Source: Oscillospiraceae bacterium (GTDB lineage: Bacteria > Bacillota > Clostridia > Oscillospirales > Oscillospiraceae). Taken from it: DNA of 56,307 nucleotides. The notes below the pieces were generated by a model that saw only the letters and a program-made list of their open reading frames with translations, was not told where the DNA came from and did no database searches. Both the position numbers and the translations under genes were made by a program. Positions 35,708 through 42,783 of this stretch are shown here, piece by piece. The first letter of the stretch is position 1. Each line of letters begins with the position of its first letter. The stretch spans positions 1-56,307 of the forward strand of contig JAFQTS010000002.1 of assembly GCA_017408915.1 (NCBI GenBank), read 5' to 3'.

Positions 35708-36002
35708 CTTTCTGCTCCTCCTTTCGCCGATTGTAGAGGTTAATATAGATGCGGCACAGCATCATCACGGCGATGAAGGACATGACCACGTAGATGATGG
35801 CGATGTCCGCCAAATAGCCCTCGTTGAACGTCCGCGTCAGCACGCAGATGATGATAGAGACGATGGTGCCAATGAGGTTGATGCCGATAATGCGATCCAC
35901 CGTGAGGTGAGAGCGGATGATATACACCAGCAACGCCAGCACGCACAGCGCCAATACCACCAGCGTCACGGTGAACAAAATGTTGTAGGCCTGTTCGATC
36001 AC
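35694..36002 (-). CDS. mrpF: MrpF-like antiporter subunit
   Basis: A 102-residue, three-helix protein with the conserved VDRIIGINLIGT and LADIAIIYVVMSFI segments of MrpF. It overlaps mrpE by ATGA. Confidence 0.88.
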   Translation of the reverse strand: MIEQAYNILFTVTLVVLALCVLALLVYIIRSHLTVDRIIGINLIGTIVSIIICVLTRTFNEGYLADIAIIYVVMSFIAVMMLCRIYINLYNRRKEEQKDDVS

Positions 36003-36475
36003 TTCTCCATCGCCTCCTCTACTTTTCTAAGATACTTTACCAGCGACCAATCGGGGATACTCTGGGCATCGTCCTTGTTGAGGCACAAGACCAGATATTC
36101 GTCCCCCTCTTGGGACACGGTGACGGTGCCGGGAGTGAGGGTGATGGAGTTGCTGAGGAACACCCTCGAAATATTCTCCTTCAGCGGCACGCGCAGCCGC
36201 ACGATACCGGGCTCATAGTGATGGGGCTTTTTCAAGATCACCCGCAGCACCGCCATGTTGGCCTTGAAGATCTCCCACACCAGCATCACCACATACACCG
36301 CGTACATGGCGAGGCGCCGCAGGATCCGCCGCTCGTGCTTGGGATGATAACCCAGCGCATAGACGCAGAAAGCGTAGATCGCCGCCGTCAGCACCACGCC
36401 GATAAGGCAGATCTCCACCGTCACCCGTCCGTTCAGCACGAGCCAGAGAAGGAATAAGAAAATACACATGACCAT
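35999..36475 (-). CDS. mrpE: MrpE-like antiporter subunit
   Basis: A 158-residue first subunit of the operon, with N-terminal helices and a cytoplasmic C-terminal domain (VRLRVPLKENISRVFLSNSITLTPGTVTV) typical of MrpE. Of two close ATG codons, 36475 fits the GAGG site best. Confidence 0.9.
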   Translation of the reverse strand: MVMCIFLFLLWLVLNGRVTVEICLIGVVLTAAIYAFCVYALGYHPKHERRILRRLAMYAVYVVMLVWEIFKANMAVLRVILKKPHHYEPGIVRLRVPLKENISRVFLSNSITLTPGTVTVSQEGDEYLVLCLNKDDAQSIPDWSLVKYLRKVEEAMEK

Positions 36476-36551
36476 AGCCGTTCCTCAACTCCTGTTTTCA
36501 TACTTTTGGCACTTTCTTTACCGATAGAAAGCTGTATTTCACCAATTATTT

Positions 36552-36580
36552 ATTCTATCATAAACACCCCTCTTTCGCAA
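36552..36580 (-). promoter_or_regulatory. Promoter of the Mrp-like operon
   Basis: On the minus strand: TTGCGA (36575-36580), 17-base spacer, TAGAAT (36552-36557), about 75 bases before mrpE. Confidence 0.65.
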
Positions 36581-36648
36581 GGAAAAGCCCCTTTTCCGCC
36601 CCTTGCTACTGCCACGAAAAAAGTGTTAAAAAATCGTCAATATTGCAC

Positions 36649-36681
36649 AAAAAAGGCCTCCGCCCATGTAGGGCAGAGGCC
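36649..36681 (-). terminator. Terminator after the SdpI-like gene
   Basis: An 11-bp stem with one mismatch (ggcctccgccc / gggcagaggcc) and a T-run on the minus strand. Confidence 0.82.
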
Positions 36682-36695
36682 AAAAAAATCGCACT

Positions 36696-37334
36696 TTACT
36701 TCTTCTCCCGCTGATTGTAGTACCACCGCGGATAGATAAGGGTCGCGGCGAATACCACCACAAATACCACCAGCGCCATCCACCACCACTGCAGCAGCGC
36801 TGCGAGGATCACCACCACGCCGCCGAGGGTCATGACCCAGCCGCCAAAGCGGTGGCTTGCCCGCCACACATCCTCGTCCGAGAGGGTCAGCTTTGTGCGG
36901 ATGCCGAACACGTGATTTTGCATCTGACGGGGCAGCTGATTGCCAAGGGCGATGAACAGCAAGCCCACCAGCAGACAGCAGATAAGCCCCACGTTGATCT
37001 TCTCATAGAACACATAACCGTAGGTAAAGGCGGAACAGACCCAACACGCAACGGGGATGATCCACAGCACCATCGCCACGGACTTGCGGTGGAGATTTTC
37101 TTTCTTCTTATCCTTGTCGGTGGCGAAAATGCAGAAGAGGTGCAGCACCGCGCAGATGATGGGCAGGCCGAACACCGCCATAGGGCGGCTCATCCAGCCG
37201 TTGGGCTCGTTGTTCACGCCCCAGTGTGTCACCATCTGCAAGGGCAATTTGTCCCACAGCACCACGCCCACCACCATAGGCAGCAGAATGAGAATAACAG
37301 TCAAAATAATCGTCTTTTTATAGGTTTTCCACAT
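36696..37334 (-). CDS. sdpI: SdpI-family membrane protein (DUF1648 plus SdpI domains)
   Basis: A 212-residue membrane protein. The N-terminal DUF1648 segment includes LPLQMVTHWGVNNEPNGW, and the C-terminal SdpI domain includes NHVFGIRTKLTLSDEDVWRASHRFGG. In Bacillus the SdpI protein gives immunity to the SdpC toxin and controls the repressor SdpR. No SdpC-like toxin is seen here, so this may be a stand-alone sensor or immunity pair. ATG 37334 is chosen because GGAG is 9 bases upstream; the in-frame ATG at 37343 overlaps that ribosome site. It overlaps the regulator gene by 17 bases. Confidence 0.85.
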   Translation of the reverse strand: MWKTYKKTIILTVILILLPMVVGVVLWDKLPLQMVTHWGVNNEPNGWMSRPMAVFGLPIICAVLHLFCIFATDKDKKKENLHRKSVAMVLWIIPVACWVCSAFTYGYVFYEKINVGLICCLLVGLLFIALGNQLPRQMQNHVFGIRTKLTLSDEDVWRASHRFGGWVMTLGGVVVILAALLQWWWMALVVFVVVFAATLIYPRWYYNQREKK

Positions 37335-37602
37335 GGTCGTCATCTCCTCTCAAATCCTTTACCCACAGCAGAATTTCCTCCAGCACCGAGGCGTTGAGGG
37401 TATAGTAGATGAATTTTCCCTCACGCTTATCCCGCACCAGTTCCGCCTCTTTCAGCACCGCCAAGTGCCGCGACACCGCCGCCGCCGACATATCGAATTT
37501 CGCCGCCAAGTCGCCTGCGCTCATAGTGCCGCGCTTCAGCATCTGCAAAATTTCCCGCCGCGTGGGGTCACTCAGCGCCCGCATAGTATCGTGCAAGCCC
37601 AC
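37318..37602 (-). CDS. sdpR: ArsR-family autorepressor, SdpR-like
   Basis: A 94-residue winged-helix repressor: RALSDPTRREILQMLKRG, then the recognition-helix region AGDLAAKFDMSAAAVSRHLAVLKEAELV and the wing KREGKFIYYTLN. It lacks Cys clusters for metal sensing, like SdpR. The start is GTG 37602, since GGAGG is 7 bases upstream; an in-frame ATG at 37620 has no ribosome site and lies in the likely operator. Overlaps the SdpI gene, so the two are coupled. Confidence 0.87.
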   Translation of the reverse strand: MGLHDTMRALSDPTRREILQMLKRGTMSAGDLAAKFDMSAAAVSRHLAVLKEAELVRDKREGKFIYYTLNASVLEEILLWVKDLRGDDDHVENL

Positions 37603-37617
37603 GTTACCGCCTCCAAT

Positions 37618-37646
37618 CATTTAACAATTAATTTAAATGTTAAATG
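37618..37646. promoter_or_regulatory. Palindromic operator candidate for the ArsR/SdpR-like repressor
   Basis: Perfect 9-bp inverted repeat catttaaca-N11-tgttaaatg between the -10 box and the start codon. Confidence 0.7.
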
Positions 37647-37647
37647 T

Positions 37648-37676
37648 ATAGTAACACAAACCCCTCCGCCTGTCAA
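37648..37676 (-). promoter_or_regulatory. Promoter of the SdpR/SdpI-like operon
   Basis: On the minus strand: perfect TTGACA (37671-37676), 17-base spacer, TACTAT (37648-37653), directly upstream of the inverted repeat. Confidence 0.65.
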
Positions 37677-37721
37677 GAGGGGAGAGGGAGAAATTTTGAT
37701 AGATATTTGCACCGCAGGTGC

Positions 37722-37847
37722 CTTGGCCCCCTCTGACGAGGGGGCTGTCGCGGCGTAAGCCGTGACTGGGGGAGAGAAAAGGAAACAGATTGTCTCTCCC
37801 TCTGTCTCGCCTTCGGCGATCCACCTCCCTCATCAGAGGGAGGCGAG
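37722..37847 (+). repeat. Modular hairpin repeat, copy 3
   Basis: Same order of hairpins as copy 2 at 9126-9250: ggcccc/ggggct-type arm, cggc/gccg arm, tcgcc/ggcga arm, cctccctc/gagggagg arm. The two inner arms carry different sequences from copy 2, as if modules were exchanged. No gene lies in 37603-37893 apart from the promoter and operator. Confidence 0.8.
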
Positions 37848-37861
37848 ACGCTTCGCGTAAT

Positions 37862-37888
37862 AAAAGCGTGTCCTCGCGGACACGCTTT
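37862..37888 (-). terminator. Terminator after the 84-residue orphan gene
   Basis: An 11-bp perfect stem (aaagcgtgtcc / ggacacgcttt) with TCGC loop and T-rich side on the minus strand. Confidence 0.8.
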
Positions 37889-37893
37889 CCCAC

Positions 37894-38148
37894 TCATTTT
37901 TGACAATACGCCTCGTATTTCTCCTGCAGCCACGCCTTCACTTCTTCCACGCCTTCGTCGTTGAGGGGGAACTCCCGTTCCTCCACATCCACGGCGGCCT
38001 CATAGCAGAGGTTGGTGTAGACGGCCACCTGCAGCGGGTCATCCCCCTTGCCACGCTTAAAGCGGTAGCGGAATTCGCCGATAGAGCCTGTATATACGTA
38101 TGCCCGCTTGAACCAGCGGGGCGTCAGCACTGCAAACTGGGGATGCAT
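37894..38148 (-). CDS. Small conserved-looking protein of unknown function
   Basis: An 84-residue soluble protein that I do not recognise (begins MHPQFAVLTPRWFKRAYVY). It has a mixed charged C-terminus predicted helical (DEGVEEVKAWLQEKYEAYCQK) and an aromatic N-terminus. AGGAGG lies before ATG 38148. It has its own terminator and no obvious partner. Codon use is like its neighbours, which supports a real gene. Confidence 0.7.
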   Translation of the reverse strand: MHPQFAVLTPRWFKRAYVYTGSIGEFRYRFKRGKGDDPLQVAVYTNLCYEAAVDVEEREFPLNDEGVEEVKAWLQEKYEAYCQK

Positions 38149-38215
38149 GATTTGTCCTCCTTGTGGGATATTCTCTTGTAGAGAGTATAGCACAATCCCA
38201 ACCGTATTTCAACGG

Positions 38216-38244
38216 TTGCCTTGATGGGAAAATCGTGGTATACT
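38216..38244 (+). promoter_or_regulatory. pfkA promoter
   Basis: TTGCCT (38216-38221), 17-base spacer ending atcgtgg, TATACT (38239-38244). It lies about 330 bases before pfkA. Confidence 0.65.
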
Positions 38245-38258
38245 TAATCTGGAAATTT

Positions 38259-38535
38259 GTCCAACGGGAGTCGAATACCTGCCGCATTCCAGCGGTTCTG
38301 TTCGGTCCTTTTGGCCTTATCGTCCTTGCCTTGCGTCAGCAAGGCGGCGTCCTCTGCGACCAAAATCCCACAAACATTCCTCGCTGGAATGTGCTTCGCA
38401 GTTTTTTCGGAGCGGATTTTCGTCCAGACGCGGCATTGGCCGCAGAGAATCCTTGACGGATTGTCAAGGTCAATAACAATGTATGGGCGGAAATCCGCCC
38501 GAAGAAAACCGACAGGGATTCGATTCCCGTTGGAC
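38259..38535. repeat. 277-bp element with 26-bp terminal inverted repeats in the pfkA leader
   Basis: The ends (38259-38284 and 38510-38535) are inverted repeats with three mismatches, reading gtccaacggga-tcgaat-cctg. Inside are several short hairpins, for example ccttgc/gcaagg, attcc/ggaat, ccttgac/gtcaagg and gggcgga/tccgccc. The right end, gggattcgattccc, looks like a tRNA T-arm. Open frames of 90-97 codons cross it but have no ribosome site. The rest of the 426-base gap is promoter and pfkA ribosome site. Confidence 0.7.
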
Positions 38536-38574
38536 TAGGGATATTTTTCCCCATTACGAAGGAGATAGATTACT

Positions 38575-39552
38575 ATGCAGAATGCAGTGAAGCGTATTGG
38601 CGTCCTCACCTCCGGCGGTGACGCCCCCGGCATGAATGCCGCCATCCGCTCTGTTGTCCGTAGCGCCTTGGCACGGGGTATCGAGGTCATCGGTATTCGC
38701 CGCGGCTGGCAGGGTCTCATTACCGGCGACTTTGTGCAGATGGATTCCTCCAGCGTCAGCCGTATCATCAATCGCGGCGGCACCATTCTCTATACCGCCC
38801 GCAGTGAGGAGTTCCGCACCGAAGAGGGACAGAAGAAGGCCGCCGCCACCTGTAAGCTGTTGGGCCTCGACGGCATCGTTGCCATCGGCGGCGACGGCAC
38901 GTTCCGCGGCGCACAGGCTTTGAGCCGTCACGGCATCGCCGTGGTGGGCATCCCCGGCACTATTGATAACGACATCGTCTGCACCGACTATACCATCGGT
39001 TTCGACACTGCCGCCAACACCGCCGTGGAGTGCATCGACCGCCTCCGCGACACCATGCAGTCCCACGAGCGCTGCGCCGTGGTGGAGGTCATGGGTCGCC
39101 ACGCAGGCTATCTCGCCCTCTATGTGGGTCTTGCCACCGGCGCTACCGCCGTCCTCGTGCCGGAGACGGAGTACAATTTCGATGAACATGTTGCCGATAA
39201 GATTCGTCAGGCCCGTCTCGGCGGTCGTACCAACTTCATGATCGTGGTGGCGGAAGGTGCGGCCTCTGCCATGGCGGTAGGCGAGGAGATCCGCGAGAAG
39301 CTGGGTCTCGATCCCCGCGTCACCATCCTCGGTCACATTCAGCGCGGCGGCGACCCCACCGCCAAGGATCGCGTGCTGGCTACCCGCATGGGTCACGAGG
39401 CTGTCCGCGTCCTCGCCGAGGGCGGCACCAACAAGGTGGTCATCGACCGTAACAACGAGATCATTGCCATGGACATCGATGAGGGTCTTTCCATGATGAA
39501 GACCCTGAACGGACAGGAGTTTGAAGTCATGCGCGCCATGACGGGACAGTAA
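38575..39552 (+). CDS. pfkA: ATP-dependent 6-phosphofructokinase
   Basis: Phosphorylates fructose 6-phosphate, the control step of glycolysis. The 325-residue protein has the nucleotide-binding TSGGDAPGMNAAIR, GGDGTF (105-110, with Gly at the position linked to ATP over pyrophosphate use), and the catalytic PGTIDND with Asp131. AAGGAG precedes ATG 38575. The long leader contains the 277-bp element. Confidence 0.96.
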   Translation: MQNAVKRIGVLTSGGDAPGMNAAIRSVVRSALARGIEVIGIRRGWQGLITGDFVQMDSSSVSRIINRGGTILYTARSEEFRTEEGQKKAAATCKLLGLDGIVAIGGDGTFRGAQALSRHGIAVVGIPGTIDNDIVCTDYTIGFDTAANTAVECIDRLRDTMQSHERCAVVEVMGRHAGYLALYVGLATGATAVLVPETEYNFDEHVADKIRQARLGGRTNFMIVVAEGAASAMAVGEEIREKLGLDPRVTILGHIQRGGDPTAKDRVLATRMGHEAVRVLAEGGTNKVVIDRNNEIIAMDIDEGLSMMKTLNGQEFEVMRAMTGQ

Positions 39553-39558
39553 AAGTCC

Positions 39559-39670
39559 TTGCGCTAAAACCATGTTTTAGCGCAAAAGGCAGAACGCTGC
39601 AGCGCACGCGCAAAGCGCGCACGTTTGCGTTCTGAGAAGTATTTTTTGCCACGCGAAGCGCGGCAAAAAA
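39559..39670. repeat. Three tandem hairpins between pfkA and buk
   Basis: Hairpin 1 at 39559-39585: 12-bp perfect stem (ttgcgctaaaac / gttttagcgcaa), loop cat. Hairpin 2 at 39591-39633: agaacgc / gcgttct closing a GC-rich inner stem. Hairpin 3 at 39642-39670: ttttttgcc...ggcaaaaaa with a gaa loop. Hairpin 1 may end pfkA, though it lacks a T-run. Confidence 0.75.
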
Positions 39671-39743
39671 TGATTAAATAGTATTTCTTTCTATTGCAAA
39701 GCTGCCAAATCGCAAGCCTTAGACACAGAAAGGAGCAGTGACC

Positions 39744-40823
39744 ATGGACTACCGCGTACTTGTCATCAATCCCGGCTCTACCTCTACGAAAATTGCCCTC
39801 TTTGAAGGGGAAAAGCGCCTCTTCCAAGAGACGCTGCGCCACAGCGCCGAGGACTTAGCCCCCTTCGCCGCCATTATGGATCAGGTGGACTTCCGCCGCA
39901 GCTGCATCGAGAAGGTGCTGGCGGAGAAAGAGGTGGCCTTGGATAGTCTCCATGCCGTCTGTGCCCGTGGCGGTCAGATTCCCCCTTGCCCCTCCGGCGC
40001 ATTCGTGGTGGATGAAGAGATGTGCAACTATCTCTACGGCGTTGTCCACGCTGCCCACGCCTCCAACCTCGGCTGCGTCATCGCCTATGGCATCGCCAAG
40101 GCACAGGGCATCCCCGCCTATATTTACGATAGTGTGGCGGTGGATGAGATGTGCGACACCGCCCGTATTACGGGCATGCCCATGATCCAGCGCCGCATGT
40201 TGGGTCACACCCTCAACACCCGCGCCATGGCTATGAAGTGCGCCGCCGAGATTCTCCACAAGCCTTTCGAGGAATGCCGCTTCGTGGTGTGCCACTTAGG
40301 TGGCGGCGGCAGCGTCCGCCTGTTTGTAGGCGGCAAGATGGTGGACGGCATCCGCGACGATGAGCTGATGTTCGCCCCCGAGCGCTGCGGTGGCTTGGCG
40401 GCACAGGAGCTGATTGAACTCTGCTTCTCCGGTGAGTACACCAAGGCAGAGCTTATGAAGTTCGTCCGCGGCGCAGGCGGCCTCAAAGCCCATCTCGGCA
40501 CAAGCTCTGCCCAAGAGGTGGAGGCGCGCATCTGCGAAGGTGACGAGAAGGCCAAGGCGGTCTACGAGGCCATGCTCTACGGCGTTGCCAAGACCATCGG
40601 CGCACTGGCGGCAGGTGCCGGCGGCAATATTGACCGCATCATCCTCACCGGCGGCATCGCCCACAGTCAGTATGTTACCACGTATCTCACCGACAAGCTC
40701 TCCTTCATCGCCCCCATTGAGGTGATGGCAGGCGAGTTCGAGATGGAGGCGCTGGCAGCAGGTGCTTGCCGCGTCCTCAGTGGTGAGGAAATCCCCCACA
40801 CCTTTGGAGAACTGGTATGTTAA
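39744..40823 (+). CDS. buk: Butyrate kinase
   Basis: Converts butyryl phosphate and ADP to butyrate and ATP. The 359-residue protein belongs to the acetate/butyrate kinase family, with INPGSTSTKIALFE at the N-terminus, ARGGQIPPCPSGAF, and HLGGGGSVRLF. The length and these motifs separate it from acetate kinase (see ackA). ATG 39744 fits the AAAGGAG site better than the GTG six bases upstream. Phosphotransbutyrylase (ptb), usually adjacent, is absent here. A related branched-chain fatty acid kinase role cannot be excluded. Confidence 0.92.
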   Translation: MDYRVLVINPGSTSTKIALFEGEKRLFQETLRHSAEDLAPFAAIMDQVDFRRSCIEKVLAEKEVALDSLHAVCARGGQIPPCPSGAFVVDEEMCNYLYGVVHAAHASNLGCVIAYGIAKAQGIPAYIYDSVAVDEMCDTARITGMPMIQRRMLGHTLNTRAMAMKCAAEILHKPFEECRFVVCHLGGGGSVRLFVGGKMVDGIRDDELMFAPERCGGLAAQELIELCFSGEYTKAELMKFVRGAGGLKAHLGTSSAQEVEARICEGDEKAKAVYEAMLYGVAKTIGALAAGAGGNIDRIILTGGIAHSQYVTTYLTDKLSFIAPIEVMAGEFEMEALAAGACRVLSGEEIPHTFGELVC

Positions 40824-41425
40824 AAGGATTGTTTGACCCCGATGGCGTCTTTGCCCGCGCCATGGATTGGGTAGGCCGCATGGTGCTGCTGAACGTGCTG
40901 TTCCTCCTTTGCTCCATCCCTGTCATTACCTTCGGCGCATCCTCTGCCGCCCTCTACGGCTGCATCCAAAAGATGCAAAAGGGCGATGACAATAAGCTGC
41001 TGCCCCTCTTTTTCAAGACCTTCGCCGCCAATTTTAAGACCGCCACCCTCGCTTGGCTCATTTTGCTGCCCTTTGTGGCCTTGTGCGTGGTGGATCTGTT
41101 GGTCGTCCCCTCGGGTCTGTGGCGCATGATCGCCACCCTCGGTCTGCAGGTCTGCGCCATGGTGGCGGTGCTGCTGTTCCCCCTGTGCGCCCGCTATGAA
41201 AACCGCAGCGCCACCCATGTGAAGAACGCCTTTTTGCTGGCAATCGGCAACCTGCCCCGGGTGCTGGCGATCTTCGTCATTTGGGGCATCCCCATCTCCG
41301 CCTGCCTCCTGTGGGGTACGGTGCTGTACGTATTGAGCATCATGTGGGTGCTCTTCGGCTACGCCATGCTCTCGTGGCTGAACCAAGCCCTCCTGTGGCC
41401 TATTTTTGATAAACTGGAAGCCTAA
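40817..41425 (+). CDS. YesL-like DUF624 membrane protein
   Basis: A 202-residue protein with five or six helices and the DUF624 features LNVLFLLCSIPVITFGASSAALY and an MLSWLNQALLWPIFDKLE end. YesL family proteins often occur with sugar ABC transporters, and their function is unknown. It overlaps the end of buk by 7 bases, so it is translationally coupled. Confidence 0.82.
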   Translation: MLKGLFDPDGVFARAMDWVGRMVLLNVLFLLCSIPVITFGASSAALYGCIQKMQKGDDNKLLPLFFKTFAANFKTATLAWLILLPFVALCVVDLLVVPSGLWRMIATLGLQVCAMVAVLLFPLCARYENRSATHVKNAFLLAIGNLPRVLAIFVIWGIPISACLLWGTVLYVLSIMWVLFGYAMLSWLNQALLWPIFDKLEA

Positions 41426-41458
41426 GTTAGTTAACATAATATTGAAAGTAAAGCCACA

Positions 41459-41486
41459 AAACCCGCCTCAGATGAGGCGGGTTTTT
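41459..41486. terminator. Bidirectional terminator
   Basis: An 11-bp perfect stem (aaacccgcctc / gaggcgggttt) between the convergent YesL-like and methionine gamma-lyase family genes, with a T-run on the plus strand. Confidence 0.88.
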
Positions 41487-41495
41487 CCTATGGAA

Positions 41496-42776
41496 TTACA
41501 ACTCAATGAGCCCTGCTTCCAGCATCTTCTGCAAGCTCATGAGGATACCCAGCTTGGCATGATACCACGTGAGACCACCTTGGAAATACACGGCGTAGGG
41601 AGGGCGGATGGGGCCATCGGCGCTTAGCTCAATGGACGAGCCCTGCACGAAAGCGCCCGCCGCCATAATGACATCGGACTCATACCCCGGCATAGGTGCG
41701 GGAATGGGGGTCACATAGCTGTCCACAGGTGCGGCGGCTTGGATGCCCTTGCAGAAAGCCACCATGCCCTCGGCGCTGCCCAATTCCACCGCTTGGATAA
41801 TGTCGCGGCGAATCTCCGAAGAGGCGGGAATGACGCGGAAACCCAGCTTTTCATAGCAGGCGGCGGCGAACACCGCGCCCTTCACTGCACCCGACACCAC
41901 GGTGGGGGCGAGGAACAGACCTTGATAAAAGCTGGTGAGGATGCCTTGGTTCGAGCCCACCTCACGACCGAGACCAGGGGCAGTGAGACGATAGCCGCAG
42001 CGCTCAATGAGGTCTTTGCGGCCTGCAATATAGCCGCCCGTGGGGGCAAGACCGCCGCCGGGGTTCTTAATAAGGCTGCCCACCACCATATCAGCCCCCA
42101 CATCGCTGGGCTCAAGCTCCTCCACGAACTCGCCGTAGCAGTTATCCACCATGCAGATAACGTCGGGCTTGCACTGTTTGCAGAAAGCAATCAGCTCCCC
42201 AATCTGCGCCACGGAGAAACTGGGACGGGTGGCGTAGCCCTTGGAACGCTGAATGGTAATGAGCTTCGTCTTTTCATTGATGGCCTTGCCGATGGCCTCA
42301 TAGTCGAAGGTGCCGTCGGGCAGGAGATCGGCCTGTCGATAGGTGACGCCGTACTCAGCCAAAGACCCCACCGTGGGACGGATGCCGATCACGCCCTCCA
42401 AGGTGTCGTAGGGCGCACCCACAGGGGAGAGGAGTTCATCCCCCGGCAGGAGGTTGGCGCTGAGAGCCAGCGTCAGGGCATGAGTGCCGCAGGTGATTTG
42501 GGGGCGCACCAGTGCCGCCTCGGTGTGGAACACGGAGGCGTAGACATTCTCCAAGTTGTCGCGGCCCTCGTCATCGTAGCCGTAACCCGTGGAGAGATTG
42601 AAGTGCCGCGCCGCCAAATTGTTCTCCTGCATGGCGGCAATGACCTTGGCTTGGTTATGCTCGGCGATGGCATCAATGCGGCTGAACTGCCCGCGCAACT
42701 CCTCCAGCACCTTCTCGCCGAAAGCCAATACCTTATCCGAAACGCCCATCTGGGCGTACATGCTGTTAGTTGACAT
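41496..42776 (-). CDS. Methionine gamma-lyase family protein (aluminium resistance protein family)
   Basis: A 426-residue PLP enzyme of fold type I. The family was first annotated as aluminium resistance protein and is related to cystathionine/methionine lyases. The PLP region includes ITCGTHALTLAL and VDNCYGEFVEE, and the Schiff-base lysine is probably in VGSLIKNPGGGLAPTGGYIAG. Real substrates are not well established. It is 7 bases downstream of an unknown gene. Confidence 0.87.
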   Translation of the reverse strand: MSTNSMYAQMGVSDKVLAFGEKVLEELRGQFSRIDAIAEHNQAKVIAAMQENNLAARHFNLSTGYGYDDEGRDNLENVYASVFHTEAALVRPQITCGTHALTLALSANLLPGDELLSPVGAPYDTLEGVIGIRPTVGSLAEYGVTYRQADLLPDGTFDYEAIGKAINEKTKLITIQRSKGYATRPSFSVAQIGELIAFCKQCKPDVICMVDNCYGEFVEELEPSDVGADMVVGSLIKNPGGGLAPTGGYIAGRKDLIERCGYRLTAPGLGREVGSNQGILTSFYQGLFLAPTVVSGAVKGAVFAAACYEKLGFRVIPASSEIRRDIIQAVELGSAEGMVAFCKGIQAAAPVDSYVTPIPAPMPGYESDVIMAAGAFVQGSSIELSADGPIRPPYAVYFQGGLTWYHAKLGILMSLQKMLEAGLIEL

Positions 42777-42783
42777 AATAATT

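Noticed and set aside
37722-37847. CRISPR array
   Set aside because: The repeated units are short palindromes of different sequence with no regular spacers.
38510-38535. Possible tRNA (T-arm-like gggattcgattccc)
   Set aside because: No acceptor, D-arm or anticodon arm can be fitted around it; it is one end of an inverted repeat.
38163-38538. Two 90-97 codon frames in the pfkA leader
   Set aside because: They lie across the inverted-repeat element, lack a ribosome site, and their sequence follows the repeat structure; more likely spurious.
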